In this document: positions 61,971 through 64,000 of the stretch, in pieces
How positions within the stretch are numbered: position 1 is the first letter of the stretch
Layout: each line of letters starts with the position of its first letter
Origin: Lunularia cruciata
Taxonomy: Eukaryota > Streptophyta > Marchantiopsida > Lunulariales > Lunulariaceae
Assembly: GCA_948567375.1 (NCBI GenBank)
Contig: OX419755.1
Span: 5,709,001 to 5,773,000, forward strand
Direction of reading: 5' to 3'
DNA length: 64,000 nucleotides
Program-made: the position numbers and the translations under genes
Notes under the pieces: generated by a model
What the model saw: the letters and a program-made list of their open reading frames with translations, nothing else
The model's database searches: none
What the model was told of the DNA's origin: nothing

Positions 61971-64000
61971 TATTTGATTTTGGAGAAATGGTAATCCCCC
62001 ATAGATCAAGGTCGTTGATAAACTTATAGCTTGCAATCGTTACTATTGATAATCCTCTGCTCGGAGTTGCACATTTTTAAAGATATCCCAATTTTTATGG
62101 GAGTTGCAGCTTCGTAAAAGAAAGAATTTTTCCTCAATGATAAAGAAGGTGAAGTAAGGAAGGCAATGCATACTTTAAACTCTCCTAGACTTGTTGTTCA
62201 AGAGTCCGGTTGTAATTGTGCCAACTTCTTTGAAAGAGATTCTTTTGTTATCACCAAGAAATTTATTTTTTAGTATGATCACTAGTTTGATAGTTGGTGT
62301 ATTAGTCAAGAATAAATATCTATTTACCAAATTTCAATACAACTTTGGAATCAATATACAATCAATGATCCATGATATTGTTGGTTGCTACATATACATA
62401 TGTAGAAGCAACAAAAACTCTATGTATTACTGGACTTAGTGTAGACAGAGCTTGGTCCACTATGTTACCATTAAATCATTAAATGTTGAAATTTTCTCGG
62501 GTGATATTCTCGGCCGATGGCCCACCTCGTTACAATAGAAATAGTGTTGGTTTGGGTATGTTCAAAGTATCTTAAGGCGTTGGTTTATGAAGTTGTTTTG
62601 AGAGCTTGTATAGTTCCAAAATAATCAAAATTCCAAATTAATCAATATTTCCCTATGTTGGATGAGTTTAGCAAATCTCAAGTGGGAATGAGAAGTATCC
62701 TTCATTTTCATATGCTCAATGATGCACGCATGTTCACATGCCATTGTTAGGCCAATCTCTTAAGTTTTTGAGTATAGCATAAAAATTACTCAAGTACAAA
62801 GTAGGTTCTTGTACAAGGCAGGGAATATAGAAACTTAGAATACAAAATTAACTTCTAATAATATTCATAAGAGGACATTAAGATATACATAGTAAGGATT
62901 TTAAATCCAAAGGTTATTAACCTAAAAGGAGTTCAACTAAAAATTGGTCCTTATAAATGAAAATAAGAGTATAGTTAAAATTTCTATATTAGGAGTGCAT
63001 TGCAAAATCAAATACCTAAACTTAATTACTTTCTTATTCTTCAAAATATTAAAATTATCTCATTGGTGATATTCTAATATCAATTCGGATTGTACTTATT
63101 TAAATTCGGATATGATTTATGCTATGGAACATATCTCGATGTATGTGGGTGACAGTCCTTGTTGTAATCTCCACCCATTGAAATTTGTGTTCATGCTGAA
63201 GCGATTGTTTAAACATTAACACAGCGCTACGTAGTTAGTCTTCAAATTGTTCCAGAATGTGTTTACGTGGTTACTCCCGTTAGTGTTCGCGGCAAGTTGT
63301 TCAGTGACAGGAAATGTTGGTTGGGGCAATGAACAGAGGCAGCAAGGAAAGAGCGGGCGAGCAAACCAATTCAAATTCTCGAAGCTCAAACAGAATTGGA
63401 ACTGAGGAGTGTACAGTAGTGATGTTTCTGGGGTCAGTGGAACTGTCAGATTTGAGCTCGTGTAGTAGAGGGAATGTAACTGTAACCAGAATTTGAAGAT
63501 TGACAATCGCCGGTTTTGTAATTCTGCAATCGGACGAGGACGATAGCATGCTGTTGTAAGTTAAGATATCGCTTCAATGTGGGAATGGATCTGGAATCGC
63601 GTCTTGCTTTGAATCCAATCTATGACTCCATCAGCAAATTTGTATTTCGGAAGCGGTGCTCAGCTTCAAGAAGGAGATGGGAGAGAAAATGTGTGTGATT
63701 TATGGGGAAGAGTTAGATGGAGATGAGACCAGGTGGCGAATGTTTCAACCGGAGTTCGGATGAAGCACTTTTTATGAAAACTGTAGATTCTTTGGACAAT
63801 CTGCATCAACTGGAGGTTATTTAGGAGATTCTCCACGAACTGAAAGACTACTGAGTTGTCGTTTCAATGACAATCAGAAATTTTAACGACGATGTACGTT
63901 ATGGTCAACACAGAGATATGCTCACAGATCGTTCCGTTTCTTTGTGAGCTCCTGACAGTAGGACAATGCATATATGGGGAGCTCTGCACAAGCATGGCAA

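Larger units (their letters stand above)
58428..64000. other. AT-rich stretch without recognisable gene
   Basis: Only short frames are present (for example 60386-60646, 62191-62439 and 63216-63506 minus) and none resembles a known family. Two short tandem duplications are listed separately. A GATA microsatellite occurs near 61012-61025. The last 800 bases are less AT-rich and could be the edge of a gene beyond the window, but I see no exon. Confidence 0.4.

Noticed and set aside
1-64000. CRISPR array, rRNA or tRNA genes
   Set aside because: No regularly spaced direct repeats of CRISPR type were seen, and no convincing T-loop or cloverleaf or rRNA core sequence was recognised by eye. A tRNAscan-SE run would settle the tRNA question.

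Overview
This window looks like nuclear DNA of a land plant with a large, transposon-rich, gene-poor genome. Three host genes have plant-specific architecture: a SINE1/SINE2-type KASH protein of the nuclear envelope, a subfamily-I ethylene receptor, and an F-box/Kelch protein. All three are on the minus strand and are split by introns with canonical GT-AG borders. The retroelements (a gypsy element carrying a methyltransferase and a PHD finger, and a non-LTR element with a restriction-like endonuclease) are unlike the usual angiosperm set. A seed-free plant such as a bryophyte or lycophyte is my best inference, but I cannot name the species.

Layout. 1-5922: 3' part of a decayed Ty3/gypsy retrotransposon, reading DNA cytosine methyltransferase, reverse transcriptase, RNase H, integrase, PHD finger, then tandem LTR-like repeats. 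5930-7035: an unidentified remnant next to a repeat that recurs at 25206-25690. 7036-12692: no recognisable gene, but a cluster of hairpins at 9251-9570. 12693-16657: the SINE1-like gene (4 exons, 994 aa). 16658-21990: upstream region, simple repeats and AT-rich DNA. 21990-25690: a decayed non-LTR retrotransposon on the minus strand with C2H2 finger, RT and C-terminal endonuclease. 27536-30615: the ethylene receptor (3 coding exons, 773 aa). 36756-38500: a second, 5'-truncated copy of the non-LTR element on the plus strand. 38501-46057: mostly unassigned DNA with two strong hairpins. 46058-47472: the F-box/Kelch gene. 51741-58427: a scrambled Ty1/copia element with long inverted repeats and palindromic insertions. 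58428-64000: AT-rich DNA with short tandem duplications and no recognisable gene.

The host genes do not form a pathway. The SINE1-like protein would anchor cytoskeleton to the nuclear envelope through SUN proteins, the receptor would sense ethylene at the endoplasmic reticulum, and the F-box/Kelch protein would be a substrate adaptor of an SCF ubiquitin ligase. The most unusual content is the gypsy element: its pol region is preceded by a DNMT3-like cytosine-5 methyltransferase domain and followed by an intact C4HC3 PHD finger. All 24 in-frame stops that I counted by eye along its reading path are TAG or TGA, in positions that fit CAG-to-TAG and CGA-to-TGA changes. That is what deamination of methylated CHG and CG cytosines would leave.
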